From Isoetes taiwanensis (taxonomy: Eukaryota > Streptophyta > Lycopodiopsida > Isoetales > Isoetaceae): a stretch of DNA of 64,000 nt. Under the pieces are notes generated by a model. The model made no database searches. It was not told where the DNA came from and saw only the letters and a program-made list of their open reading frames with translations. Each line of letters starts with the position of its first letter. The first letter of the stretch is position 1. Shown here one piece after another: positions 1-10,949 of this stretch. The DNA lies in contig JAJEKV010000041.1 of the NCBI GenBank assembly GCA_021234155.1, positions 6,693,249 through 6,757,248 on the forward strand, written 5' to 3'. A program made the position numbers and the translations under genes.

Positions 1-21
1 TATTATATTCCTCAATAGAGG

Positions 22-385
22 AACTTAGCCCATTGGTAAAGGGGTTGACTTAGTTGTAGGAGGTTAAGGGTTCAATCCCACAATATGCCCCTTTCTTTTA
101 AAAAGAGTTGTGGTCTAGAAATAAAACATTAGACATGTATAAGAAAGTTTATAAAATATATACATAAAAAGAAAGTTGGCTCATTGGTAAAGGTGTTGGC
201 TTGGTCAAGAAAAGGTCGGGGTTCAATCCCGGGATGTACCTTTTGCTTAAAAAGGATGTTCAACTAGGCAAAACAGATTATAGACATGTATAATAAAGAG
301 AGAGAACAGCATATCCTACATTAAGAGAGTTGGCAAAATGGAAAGACTCTTGGGTTAGAAGTGGGAGGTCATGGGTTCGAGACGG
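22..385 (+). repeat. Tandem tRNA-like units (three) in the leader of an LTR element
   Basis: Three tRNA-like segments lie about 150 bp apart, at roughly 27-90, 172-240 and 325-385. Each has an A-box-like stretch (for example TTGGCTCATTGGTAAAGG near 174) and a B-box-like stretch (GGGGTTCAATCCC near 220; GGGTTCGAGAC near 373). The spacers are also alike: a TTTAAAAAG-type run followed by ATAGACATGTATAA recurs near 132 and 283, so the repeat unit is the tRNA-like head plus its tail. There is no convincing full acceptor stem, so these are not functional tRNA genes. They lie antisense to the minus-strand LTR element whose PBS and LTR follow at 836-2451, and the same arrangement is seen in two copies near 58.2-58.5 kb and 61.1-61.3 kb. 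Confidence 0.65.
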
Positions 386-469
386 GGAAAAGATACCTTT
401 AACTAATTTTTTTGAAATTTTAACCCTAAAAATTTTTTTAAAAGAAAAAGTGGCGGCGCCGCTTTTAGG

Positions 470-668
470 TGGCGGGCAACCCCTACCTCGACAAGTTGCT
501 TCTGACGCCCGGGAGGCGTCCGGGTACCCCCCCCCGCCACTTAGGGTTAGGGTTTTTTTTTTTTTTTTTTTTTTAAATAGGGTGGCGGGCACCCCTACCT
601 CGACGTTGCTACCGCCGCCAGCCCGGAAACACCCGGGTACCCCGCCCGCCCCACTTAGGGTTAGGGTT
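470..668. repeat. GC-rich direct duplication with T-tract and telomere-like motifs
   Basis: Two related GC-rich units (about 470-552 and 585-668) both run from GGTGGCGGGCA and CCCCTACCTCGAC through a GGGTACCCC-type core to CCACTTAGGGTTAGGGTTT. They are separated by a run of 22 T (553-574). On the minus strand this looks like a short retroposon beginning with telomere-like CCCTAA units and ending in poly(A), duplicated in tandem. It sits inside the leader of the minus-strand LTR element. No coding potential is evident. Confidence 0.5.
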
Positions 669-689
669 TCGCACCGGTACACATACCAA

Positions 690-849
690 TATTATACTTA
701 AACCACGTTAAATCAATCATGACAACATCTACTACACCACCCAAATCTCATACTACTCCAAAATCCTCACTCACTAGCTAACGATCTAACGAGTTAGTAT
801 GTGGACAAGGTGCAATAGTTTGGCTTCCCGAACCATGCTCGATACCACC
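690..849 (-). other. PBS and 5' leader of a minus-strand LTR retrotransposon
   Basis: Reading the minus strand away from the LTR at 850, the sequence resembles the leader found after the LTRs at 57,786 and 60,620: a decayed primer-binding site complementary to initiator tRNA-Met, then a stretch containing CTAACTCGTTAGATCGTTAG-like sequence matching the ACTCTAACTCGTAG block of the other copies. The match is diverged but collinear, and it identifies 850-2451 as a 5' LTR with its internal region truncated or continuing off the left edge. Confidence 0.55.
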
Positions 850-2451
850 GCGGACGCTCCCGAATATATATCGACCCCGGCCAGATATACATGCGGGACT
901 TTCCCCTCCCATGGCGACCATCTCGCCATGAGCGGGGGCCTCCGTCTATCCCGGCCATCTATAGAGAGATGCCCGAAAGTGAAGGACAACACGGAGGTGT
1001 CATTCGCCCACGCCTTCAATGGGACTCCTACGTCATGAAGCGTGAATACATGTTAGCACACAAAGATAAATCATATATAAATAACCACCCCGAAAGGTGG
1101 AACATCCATCCAAATACCAACGGCAAAGAATATGCATCTAAAGGAAAGCACCCCAAACCCATGGTTCTACCCCCTCCGGACTCACGGAGGATAGACCCGA
1201 CGGCTCGGTCTCAAGAGATCAGCGAGACGGGTATAACATGGCGCTATCGGCATAGAACATCGGCTAGGGTTGTCCACTCCATCCGCCCCTCCTGTGCACA
1301 CTTTGCAGATGAGTCGAATCATGCTATGGCTTCGCTATAGCCTTCCGGAGACGCAGGCTCGAGGTATCACCCTGCTGAGCCTACTCCAGGGTTCATGACG
1401 CCCCGGTCCGATGAGGCAGGTCAGGGAAGCGTCCCCTTCCAGGATCACAGTGGTTCCATGGGTGGACTAGAGAATACGTGCGCATCAACCCCCCCGCATC
1501 CGTGCAGACTTACTCGCCCTAAATCTACTCAAAGTACAGGATGCCCCATGCGGGTCACACCTCTGTACCCAGGGAGTGTCAGACCCATACCCGGCCTGGA
1601 TCGCGCCTAGCTCACTGGCCGGCTATTAGGCCTAGTCCACTGTAGGAGTCTCAGGAGCCTTTTATGTTCGTGCAAGACCCCACCCCCGCTTCACCACTGT
1701 GTCCCTTGTTTGGTGCTAAGCCAATCCATAGCATCTATGACCCGGTGGTCTCTTGTACACAGGCCAAAACTAATGGGATAATACAGGGCTCTATCTAGGA
1801 GCATACTACAATACATGGGCTCAGAGGTCTCTACCCCCCGTAATTCCCCCATTTCAAGAGTAATACTATGCAAAGAACTATCAATCCATCATTTAAGAGC
1901 AAGTATCGAATCAGAGATAAAGAGAACTCACCTTTGCAATGAAGGGTTAGTTCCTACAATTAAAGCACGAGAGAACACGTAGAAACGTAAGAAATACACA
2001 CCACAAATGCCCAACAGGGCTACCCTCTACGATAACACAGCTAAGCTACAGACTAACCGTTGAATCGGGCTTGGGATGGCTCCATCTCGATTTGCTGAAG
2101 GGTGCCTGGCTGCTGCTCCTCCTCCCCCATCTCCAATTACTCCTAATTCGAATTGGGGCACAAAAGCCCTAATTTGGGTGTCCAAAATGGAAGCCCTACC
2201 TTGCCCAATCGATTTGGGCCAGGTGGCAGCTCCGGGTTGGCTAAGATTACTAATTTGGTATTTTAGGCCCTTTTAATATTAGATTAAGCCTTAAATTCGA
2301 ATTAGGGTTTAAGGTTAGGTTTCCACCTTTATAATTTAATTATTAACATAGCTAACCTTAGCTTATGAATAATTAATGTGCCATTAATTATTCATAGTGA
2401 CGTGTCACATATTTATGCTTAAAAAGGCGTATAAATATGTGGAACGTCACA
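850..2451 (-). mobile_element. 5' LTR of a Ty3/gypsy-like element (family shared with 56,227-57,785)
   Basis: The right edge ends in GGAACGTCACA at 2451, the reverse of the TGTGACGTTCC that starts the LTRs at 56,227, 59,561 and 63,388. The left edge (about 850) is decayed (CGGACGCTCCC against TGTGACGCTCCC). Reverse-complement similarity to the LTR at 56,227-57,785 runs along the element, including the blocks CCAATCGATTTGGGC and TTGTCCACTCCATCCGCCCC. Target-site duplications were not recognisable. The small reading frames in this stretch are not genes. The LTR abuts the 5' side of the ParB-methyltransferase locus and probably removed or displaced its first exon and promoter. Confidence 0.7.
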
Positions 2452-5049
2452 TATTGTCTGGTTTCTCGACATGCAGAAAAGGTTTGCTAGCAGATAAGAA
2501 ACCACCCAGCATTGCATTAAAAGCTAAACGAGATGAGAAAATGCCCTCGGTAATGGACACAAACTGGTTAAGAGCTCAGGCGAAGAAAAAGCATGTAAAG
2601 CCCATTTCAACAGCAGAGGGCTCTACCCAGACCAGAGCCCTGTCTGTGGAGCCTGTTTCCACTGCCCATCCTTCTGCTATTATTAATCCTACTCAGCCTT
2701 TGGCTATTTGTGCTCCCCCTATTGTGACGAAAGATACTACGGTCCGAAATAAGATTTCTAAGTTCACGATCAACCTCCGCAAACTGACTACTTCTGACAG
2801 CGCAGAGCCTTCATCTTCTCGCACGCCCCCTTCGGTCACATGTATTTCATCCTCGAAGAGCTTAGCATGGCCCGTTGTTTCTGAACTGCCGACGAAGCTT
2901 AAATTCAATCCTGAGGAAGAACGCAAGTTGGCATAACAAACTGCACATAAGCTTGAACAATTTAAACGGTTCTATCCGCTTGGTGTGAACTGGTTTATGA
3001 AGGTCTCTATCTTTGATTGCGAGCCAGCTCCTGCTAACCTCACGCATCGAATGCGTTCAAACGACCATGTGCAGACACTCGTGAAGAGCTTCAAGACTTA
3101 TCCTACGGAGGTGCTCACACCGGCCGACGTTGTCCCCTTCGACCCGATTACCAGGTGATTGTTATTGTCCATCATTTCTGCTTTGTGGCTTCATAACTTA
3201 TAAGTGCACAACATTTCAGGAAAAGATCACGTGGAACACAGAAGCTGATTTGAAGGGCAAGAAATTTTGGATAATTTCTGGTAACCACAGTATATGTGCA
3301 GCTCAATTGGTTTGTGGTGTTGTTGGAGAGCTGGAACAGCGGCTAGAGTTTGCTAAAGCCTATGCCAGAAGAAGAACAAGAGTGCTTAATGGAAATTTGA
3401 CAGATAGAGAATATATTGAATTGAGCATTCAGTGCAATGAAGTCATTGCTAACACTGTATACAGAGAGCCATTGTTAGAGAATCTTCAACAGCTGCGGCA
3501 TCAACATAAGGCGTATGGATGTCCTCCGCAAGGTTCTATTGGTACTGCCACAACCTCAGCTTGGAAGGTATTTTTCTTATCTTAGCTCATGAACATCGCG
3601 GCCACGATTTTCCTGACCATTTCTTTTGTAGGACTTCCACGAGATAGCTACCACAACTTTGAAGGTGAAAGAGCTAAAAGACGAAAAACAATTTATTTTT
3701 ATGGAGGAGCGGGTCTTCAGAAAATTAATGGAAGTGGCCAACAAATGGGTGAGCAAAAAAATCTGTGATGAACATGGAGATTTTCCTGATAAGCCCACGA
3801 AGGACTTCTTCAACAAAACCTGGTTAAGATACCTTCGAGGCATGTCTAATGCAGAGGTGTCTCAGCTTCTTGATGAGATTTTGGAAGGAAAAACATACAT
3901 TAAGGTGCAAGCCGGATATCATGGCAGGTTTGATTGCAAGCAGCGTGCCATTGACATTAGAAGCTTGACCTTCATGCGGAAAGAGATTTTGTCATACGCT
4001 TCCACGTTGCTTCAGAAAGAATACACTTTTTGGGAAGAATTGATGTCTGATTTTCCTGCTTTCACGGAACAACGGATTCTTGATATATCTGATTCGGATA
4101 CAGAGTACGTGAAAGCCAATTACAATAAGGATCATGTTGTGGGTAATTTGCCAGTTGCATTTTTAGAACCCATAGATCGATTTTGAAACCTGAAGAGGCT
4201 ATCAAAATCAAACAAAAGAAAAATGTTGTACATGCTGTGACAAAGGAAGGGATTCCTACCTCCACTCCAGTATCTGAGAATGCAACTTTGGTGTTCATTG
4301 ACATTAGAGGATTCTCTACATTATGGACGTGCAAAAAATACATGGAACTCTTTACCAGAATATCCAGCATGACAACTACTAATATTTATCACCTAGTGAT
4401 TCTGATGCGATCTGTGAACTTGCCAGATTGCTTGTACAGCCAGAAACAAATTCAGGGCGGGTCCCATATTTCTGTAGGCACATATGACGAGCCAGGATGG
4501 GTGAACAAGAAAAGGGTGAAGGAATATCAGTATTACATCACCCATATATGCATTAACAGAAGGGATTCCAGGGTCAGCTCGATATTGCCAGAGCTGGAGC
4601 TTCGTTTGACACCGGTGAGCACTGCACCAAAGAACACCCCCTTGCCACCAATGCCTGTCACTGGTAACAAAGAAACTGATGAGAAAATGAAAAAAAAAAT
4701 GGCAGACTTACTTCACGGGTAAACATAGTTGACAAGCTTGTGCCCAAGGATGGTTGTGTCCTTGATTTCTTCTCCGCAGGTACTGCTTCCCGTGTCGCCT
4801 TAATGCAGGGAAAGAAAAGTATTGCCGATTTCTGAGGGCTTTCTTGGATAAGCTCGAAAAAATGGCTTGCCAGGGCACTGGGGAGACAGTTGAAGAGGAG
4901 AAGGCAGACACTATAAATGATCCTGACAAGATCAATTTAAACATTACCCAGAGAACAGATATATCTAAGATTGATGAAATCTTGGATCAAATCGATGAGA
5001 AAAGCTATGAGGAAAGGATGCAGGAAACGAAAAGACTCCTGGAGTCTAC

Positions 5050-5699
5050 TGATATGGATATGGTAGCTCGGGGGTGTGGCCTTGAATGTTGGTCTAGGTG
5101 GACTAGCATGGGTGTGTGAGATTGGCGAAATAATGGCAAGGCAAGGCATGCATATTGGCAAAGACATCTTGTTTAGCAGTAGATTAATAATATCTTATGA
5201 GATATTATTTAAAGGTTAAGGATTGCATGATTTTGGCTTATAATAGGAAGAGCCGAAATAGTAAAAGGGAAATGTGCCTTTTAAAGAATAGGTGCAGCAT
5301 CGGATTTATAGAAGGATAGCATCGAATCATAGGATAACTCTAACGGCTGCTGTAGAACCTGCGGATCATCACCAATAAGCCGCTACTGTCGGATTTGCTA
5401 AGCTCGGCCATCCACGGAATTTAGGGACGTTTTCAACTAACAGCTATTACGGCCGACTCTTGAACCAGCCTTAAGCCAGCTTCGCTCATAAGCCAATTGA
5501 GCTTCCCTTTGCCAGAATCTCTGATCCTTGCCGTGAAGTCTTGCCATTGCCTTCTGCCTTGTGGTTAGTTTGCCAGATCTCAACACCATTGGCCCGGTTG
5601 GGTGGAGAACTGCCATTAATTGTCTTGAGTTGTGAATCTGTTTCTAGTTTTGGTGAACTAGAGCCGGTTCGGTCTGAGCTATTGGTGTAGCTCATATCA
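5050..5699 (+). repeat. 5' LTR of the gag-only element
   Basis: 650 bp, TG...CA ends, preceded by target duplication TCTAC and followed after one base by the primer-binding site. Nearly identical to 7260-7909. Confidence 0.95.
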
Positions 5700-5700
5700 A

Positions 5701-5714
5701 TTGGTATCAGAGCC
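5701..5714 (+). promoter_or_regulatory. Primer-binding site for initiator tRNA-Met
   Basis: TTGGTATCAGAGCC lies one base after the 5' LTR and is complementary to the 3' end of plant initiator tRNA-Met, the usual primer of plant LTR elements. Confidence 0.92.
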
Positions 5715-5741
5715 TAACAATTCTGCACTAGTAAAGCATCT

Positions 5742-6917
5742 ATGGCATCCAATTCAGGACCAACAGATGCAGAGACTTACTGGAAAGCAATTACCTCAGC
5801 TTATACAGCGGCAAACCAGATGGGAATTTCCATGCCTGAATCTCAAGCAGGAAACTAGAGCATCTGGCGATTGCACTGGGTTATGTAAGTGAGGAATTGT
5901 TGCAGAATATGAAAACCCATGTACCTCTGCTACCTTCTAAACCTGCTCCCATAAATCCGCCTCCTCCCAATGAAGAAGACATTCTTCCTGGCAAGAAGAA
6001 TAAGTGCAAGTGGTTAGAAAAGTCCGACATGCCTTCTTTCCGTGGATATCCCGCAAAGCCCACACAGGTTATCGGATTTCTGAGCACCTGGGAGTCGTTC
6101 TTGAAGAGAGTTGAAGCAACGGAGGAAGAAAAGTTAGGCGCCATGGATATATATTTAAAAGGCACTGCGCAGCTATGGTGGCAGGGAAGAAAGAGACTGG
6201 ATCCAGTAATAAGTAATTGGGACGATTTTAGGAAGGAGTTTGAAGCGCATTACCTGCCTCCAGATTATTACCAAGTAATCCAAAGAGAATGGGATCATAT
6301 TCAGCAAACAGAGAAGGAGACTGTGAATGATTTCACTATGAAATTCAATCACTTGGCTGCGCAGATGAATAACATGGACGCTCAGAAATTGACAAGGAAG
6401 TACATCAACGGATTACGTAACGGATATCTTCAGCGAAGTTAGCTACTCCAGGCCCAAGGATTTACGAGATGCCATAATTTATGCATCTGCTGCTGAGTTA
6501 AAGATTAATCCAAAGGCAAAAAGAAGTTATGCATGGCAGCCATACTCCAGCCCAGATGACGAGAATGGGGGAAAACGGAAAAAGAAAAAGGAAGTGGATG
6601 TGGAAACTCCTGAGAATGCATCTGAGCAAAAGAAAGGAAGTATGGGTAAGTCCAAGGAAATACGTTGTTTCCGTTGTGGTGGAAATCACTATCAGAGGTA
6701 TTGTCCTGAGAATAAAGCTGTTGTAAGGTCTGGATATCCTCCACAGCCACGAAAAAGCATTGAAGGACAAATGCATAATGTTCACATAGAGGAAATAGAT
6801 CCAGGTTTATATGAAGCTGAGAAGTTAAAAGCAGAGAAGAAAGCAGCTCATGTAGCGCATATGGAAGAAGAGAACAGCAAATTGACGATAGGTTACCATT
6901 TGTCTGGTAAAAAGTAG
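5742..6917 (+). pseudogene. Gag polyprotein of the nested element (capsid plus CCHC zinc knuckle), frameshifted
   Basis: The likely start is ATG at 5742 (MASNSGPTDAETYWK), followed after a stop near 5858 by the main capsid frame at 5897-6442. This frame has the retrotransposon-gag signature: a WW-containing helix (AQLWWQG) and a LAAQM-type C-terminal capsid segment. A further frame (6594-6917) carries the nucleocapsid zinc knuckle CFRCGGNHYQRYC, a CX2CX4HX4C box. Gag packages element RNA into cytoplasmic particles. The three frames mean at least two frameshifts or stops, so this copy does not encode intact Gag. The capsid is of Ty3/gypsy type. No pol follows before the 3' LTR. Confidence 0.88.
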
Positions 6918-7244
6918 CATGATTAAGAATTCCGTTTAGAATTTAGATATTTTATATCTGAAATTGTTATATTTCCTTAAGATGATTGTTCATGCCATTA
7001 ATATAATACAAAATTATGGTTGGTGCCATACTTGTAATCGTTAATGGATGAATTTGCAATTTTAGATTGGTGTCTAAGCAAATTGCAATCAGTAGTTGGT
7101 GCTACTGGCAGAGGTTGGTGCCTCAATGGAATCCTTTTGAAATTCTTATAAACTTGAACTTAAAATGTATTGAGTTGGTGCTCAATTGGATAAATTAAGT
7201 TGGTGCTTAATTTATTTACGGACACAACTGAGGTCAGTTGCCTT

Positions 7245-7259
7245 CAAAAAGGGAGGAAT
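7245..7259 (+). promoter_or_regulatory. Polypurine tract of the nested element
   Basis: The purine-rich run AAAAAGGGAGGAAT sits immediately upstream of the 3' LTR start TGATATGG at 7260, where plus-strand DNA synthesis is primed. The purine run begins at about 7246. Confidence 0.85.
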
Positions 7260-7909
7260 TGATATGGATATGGTAGCTCAGGGGTGTGGCCTTGAATGTT
7301 GGTCTAGGTGGACTAGCATGGGTGTGTGAGATTGGCGAAATAATGGCAAGGCAAGGCATGCATATTGGCAAAGACATATTGTTTAGCAGTAGATTAATAA
7401 TATCTTATGAGATATTATTTAAAGGTTAAGGATTGCATGATTTTGGCTTATAATAGGAAGAGCCGAAATAGTAAAAGGGAAATGTGCCTTTTAAAGAATA
7501 GGTGCAGCATCGGATTTATAGAAGGATAGCATCGAATCATAGGATAACTCTAATGGCTGCTGTAGAACCTGCGGATCATCACCAATAAGCCGCTACTGTC
7601 GGATTTGCTAAGCTCGGCCATCCACGGAATTTAGGGACGTTTTCAACTAACAGCTATTACGGCCGACTCTTGAACTAGCCTTAAGCCAGCTTCGCTCATA
7701 AGCCAATTGAGCTTCCCTTTGCCAGAATCTCTGATCCTTGCCGTGAAGTCTTGCCATTGCCTTCTGCCTTGTGGTTAGTTTGCCAGATCTCAACACCATT
7801 GGCCCGGTTGGGTGGAGAACTGCCATTAATTGTCTTGAGTTATAAATCTATTTCTAGTTTTGGTGAACTAGAGCCGGTTCGGTCTGAGCTATTGGTGTAG
7901 CTCATATCA
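7260..7909 (+). repeat. 3' LTR of the gag-only element
   Basis: 650 bp, near-identical to the 5' LTR, with TG...CA ends and followed by target duplication TCTAC at 7910-7914. Confidence 0.95.
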
Positions 7910-8380
7910 TCTACTGAGAAAGGTATTATTGCGCTAGAGCCCGTGTTTCAAAAATTGGGGGCTTTAAACAAAAAATTTGATGCCTACATGCCTTTCTTGA
8001 CAGGCGGGTCGAGTTTTGAATACGTAGGCATGGACGTGGACCCTGCGGATCAAGAGGGTGAGCCATCAGGTACACAAGAGCATCAGGTTCCAGCCAAGAA
8101 ACAGAAGCTCTTCCATGCACCCGATATCGCCTGTGCTGTGCAGAGTGGCGCAGCAGTCGAAGGTAGCGCTATGGATACTGAGACTGAAGGACTGGATCCA
8201 CATATCCAAGTCCTTGCACAGGCCATGTCTGTAGACATCCCAGATGTAACAGGCTATAGTGAGATGGACACAGCAGAGGTTATACAAAGGGGCCAGGAAC
8301 ATGTTGCTAGGATAGCTGCTGAGATAGGAGTCAGTATCAGAAACCCAGATGGACTAATTTCTGCCCCTCTGGCAAAGTAA

Positions 8381-8939
8381 TGTACATTGCTATATTTGAG
8401 GAATATAACTTACAAGGCTTTGAAGTTTTCCACATCTTTGAGTTTTCTTATTGTTTGAGTTTTGTTTCTTGCCTAAACTTTCCTTGACTCGATATTTGCT
8501 AGCACTTTCTTAGAATTATTGGCTTCTACAGATTTCTTCTAAATTAAGAATTCGAATCAGATGGGCAGCTAAACAGCTCAAAATGTTCGCCGCCGCGATC
8601 CTCAGTATCACTTTGTTTTCTTTTCATCCATGTGTAGACCTTAACGGACTTGTGATATTATATCCATGGGCTAGCTAAACAGCTTCAAATCTTCGTCGTC
8701 GCGATCCTGTTGAGTATTTTTTATCTTTCTTGTGGACTGCTCTTACTCACAAAGGAGCTTGGGATAGCCTTATACATGTCAAAGTCGGATACCTCGCTGG
8801 TTGTGACCAAAAAACAGCGAAAAAAACGGCAACTTTTACTCTGTTGCAACCACTTACGGTGTTTTATAGACAACCAAGAACCTATTTCATGCTAAACGAG
8901 AATTCCGAAATTCTCTAATTAATTAATTCGTGCTTGAAA
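8381..8939. other. Spacer with a short direct repeat; no recognised gene
   Basis: Between locus 1 and the Penelope-like RT. Two diverged copies of a roughly 45-bp block (about 8562-8610 and 8668-8715) share GCTAAACAGCT and CGCGATCCT. A frame at 8730-8918 is open for about 60 codons; it could be an upstream part of the Penelope-like ORF, but no motif supports this. I could not recognise a GIY-YIG endonuclease here. Confidence 0.4.
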
Positions 8940-10388
8940 AGGCCTGAATCATATTCTTGATAGGGTTTTAGTAATAAAAGAATTTGAAGAGGAGATTGCT
9001 AAGGTATGTGATATTTTCTTTGAAGCACATAAATACTCTTATCTAGAAATTAATGGGGATGAAATAGCTGCCTTCAGGATGAGAGTTATGGATATTGCTA
9101 CAAGCAGAATTAAAATTGCTATCAAGAATGAAGGTCTCAGAAAATTTGCATTGATGGACCCATGTGTCATTAGAAACATAGAGTGGCTGGCAACTAATTT
9201 CTATGTCTCAGGTGTGGAGAAGGCCACCAATAATCTACACTGAGATTTCGCAAATTGTGACAACATGGCTTAATGATATTCTGCTAAGCTGGCCAGATAT
9301 TGCCAAAATGTTAAGTGCCAATGTACATACAGTGATGCCTGGAAAAGTTAATAGATGCTGGGTTATTAACTCTGCTTATGATGTGATTATTAACTTACCA
9401 CCCAAAATACATAGCATTTTTGTGGCTGACATAACAAGATGTTATGAAAACATCCCACTGCTTGGGGATAATGGAATATGCAGGGCCATAGAAATGGTTA
9501 TCAATGCTGCTTGGAAATGGCAAAAAAGTGTCAGCACGAGAATGAGTTATGGATCAAACATGCCCCCAATGGTTTCACGACCAAGTGATTTAAGATAGAT
9601 CCAAAGGGCAAATGCTGGTCTAAAATGGAACATCAAGGTTTTATCAAAGCCAATCATTGGCTGCTGTCCAATTGCTTCATTGCGATGGGTAACAAAACTT
9701 GGCAACAAGTGTGTGGCATTCCCATGGGGTTTGCATGCAGCCCAAGCTGGTGCAATCTATACTTGGCCTGATTCGAGAAAAGCTTTATCAGAAATTTAGC
9801 ATCTCAAAGCAGGTATAAGGAGATAAAGCATATTCAAACACATTTTTTAGACATATTGATGACCTTCTGGCCATTAACTGTCCAGTAATTAGGGAGTTCC
9901 TGAAGGAAACATTTGGTGACTCAACTGGAGACATCAGCTTATATGATATAAGCAAACTTGAGATCAAAGAAGAAACTGTTTTTCACACACGATATGGATT
10001 GGATAACCCACATGGATACAAGGTCAATTTCCTTAATCTGTCCATTGAGATTGTAAATAGTACTAGTGGTGTTTATAAAACCACTAGATATGACAAGAGG
10101 GATATTTTACCGTTTCAAGCACTAAAATTTGTACATGCAGGTAGCTGTAGGCCATACCTACAAGCTAGAAATGTGATCGTTTCCCAGATTCTACCATATA
10201 TGTGTGTCAACTCATGTCCTGTAAAGGCTGCTGCTGACATTAATGGACTGATTCGATGCTTCACCAATAATGGATTTGATATCCAAGGTTTAAAGAAGAA
10301 AGTATCAAATTACATAAAGAGTAGTACATTTCCTGGATTCGGATTTGACAAATCTATCCTAATACAAGAAGTCGAGGCTTTGATCTAA
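8940..10388 (+). pseudogene. Penelope-like element reverse transcriptase, frameshifted, no endonuclease seen
   Basis: The translation passes through an upstream domain with GVEKATNNLH (near 9210), then the RT fingers/palm with VADITRCYENIP (near 9423-9458; the D and Y-x-NIP pattern is typical of Penelope-like RTs). Next come QVCGIPMGFACSPSWCNLYL (near 9706-9767), which is motif B of this class, HIDDLLA (near 9854) for the catalytic YxDD region, and VNFLNLSIEI (near 10023-10052), before a thumb-like C-terminal region ending at 10388. These motifs separate it from LINE and LTR RTs, which use other spacing. At least three frame changes or stops (near 9240, 9597 and 9800-9860) make it a pseudogene. 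A C-terminal GIY-YIG endonuclease, present in many Penelope-like elements, is not visible after 10388, so this may be an endonuclease-deficient type or a truncated copy. Confidence 0.8.
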
Positions 10389-10471
10389 GGTACATTTTGC
10401 ACTGATCTGTCTGTAACTTTACAGCTTTGCTCTTGTTTCTCCAGATTTGGATCATTTTAAATTTAATAGGA

Positions 10472-10512
10472 TAAGGGATGGACCCCCAGCTGTGTTGGTA
10501 GGGGTCCATCCT
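10472..10512. other. Strong hairpin downstream of the Penelope-like ORF
   Basis: GGATGGACCCC is followed after a short loop by its reverse complement GGGGTCCATCC, giving an 11-bp perfect stem. It lies about 90 bp past the RT stop, where element 3' structures would lie. I looked for hammerhead ribozyme core motifs, which occur in some Penelope-like elements, and did not find them. Confidence 0.6.
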
Positions 10513-10949
10513 CCCTATAACACCAAGTAAATCGGGCACCTATCCTACGGTAGGAGGTAGGTTTTTTTTAATGCTTGTCCTTTAATTGATAAGTTAAAAT
10601 ATGAAGTATCGGGTTCAGATGTTGTTACACCTTGTATGAGTGGTCTTAGAAGATACCAACAAGATCATGAGACCTATGGATACATTTGGGCATGGTTCAC
10701 ACCTGTAGTGCAATCCATATACCTAAAATGGAATGGCTTTAATTAATGTGTATATTGACATTGGTATAATATAGACTATTATCTAATATTCTCCTATGGT
10801 AGAAACATTGGCTGTAATATGTTTCTCATACAAAATATCGTGTTCAATAAAGAATACAGCTAAATGATTTTCGAATTAACTCCAGAAACTACATAAAACG
10901 GATTTTAGGGTACCAAGCTCTGGAGATGTAGAGACATACCACACTTCTT

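Larger units (their letters stand above)
5050..7909 (+). mobile_element. Gag-only LTR retrotransposon (TR-GAG type) nested in locus 1
   Basis: The element has two 650-bp LTRs (5050-5699 and 7260-7909), each starting TGATATGG and ending CATATCA, flanked by an exact 5-bp target duplication TCTAC (5045-5049 and 7910-7914). Counting by eye, the LTRs differ at about seven positions, mostly transitions, so the insertion is fairly recent compared with its decayed surroundings. The interior carries a PBS, a gag gene and a polypurine tract but no protease, RT, RNase H or integrase. It therefore depends on another element for movement. It interrupts a coding exon of the ParB-methyltransferase gene; excluding the element and one TCTAC copy, the reading frame continues directly from 5049 into 7915. 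Confidence 0.93.
2452..8380 (+). pseudogene. Locus 1: ParB-like domain / DNA methyltransferase fusion, degenerate and split
   Basis: This is a spliced gene with a low-complexity N-terminal region (about 2541-2930), then a ParB/Srx-like domain: a segment with HVQTLVKSF near 3070, and after a 65-bp intron (3155-3219) the motif ISGNHSICAAQ near 3275-3305, which resembles the GGxHR signature of ParB N-terminal domains. A 64-bp GT-AG intron (3568-3631) keeps the reading frame. The middle domain (3632-4183) resembles that of locus 2. The methyltransferase part follows: a motif-IV-like site reading VFIDIRG (near 4290, where [DNS]PP[YFW] is usual), then VLDFFSAGTAS (4749-4781) matching the SAM-binding FxGxG motif I. 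Motif IV before I is the beta-class order. The C-terminal part resumes at 7915 after the insertion and ends at 8380. Breaks: a TAA near 2933, a frame change at intron 1, and frameshifts near 4184, 4720 and 4820. The 5' end is lost to the LTR at 2451. Confidence 0.65.

Noticed and set aside
22-385. Functional tRNA genes
   Set aside because: A- and B-box-like stretches are present but acceptor stems do not pair and anticodon arms are not convincing; the units are better read as tRNA-derived repeats.
1380-1440. Hammerhead ribozyme-like CCGATGAGG in the LTR family
   Set aside because: The words CGATGAG and GGAAG occur, but the conserved CUGANGA...GAAA core and three stems could not be assembled.
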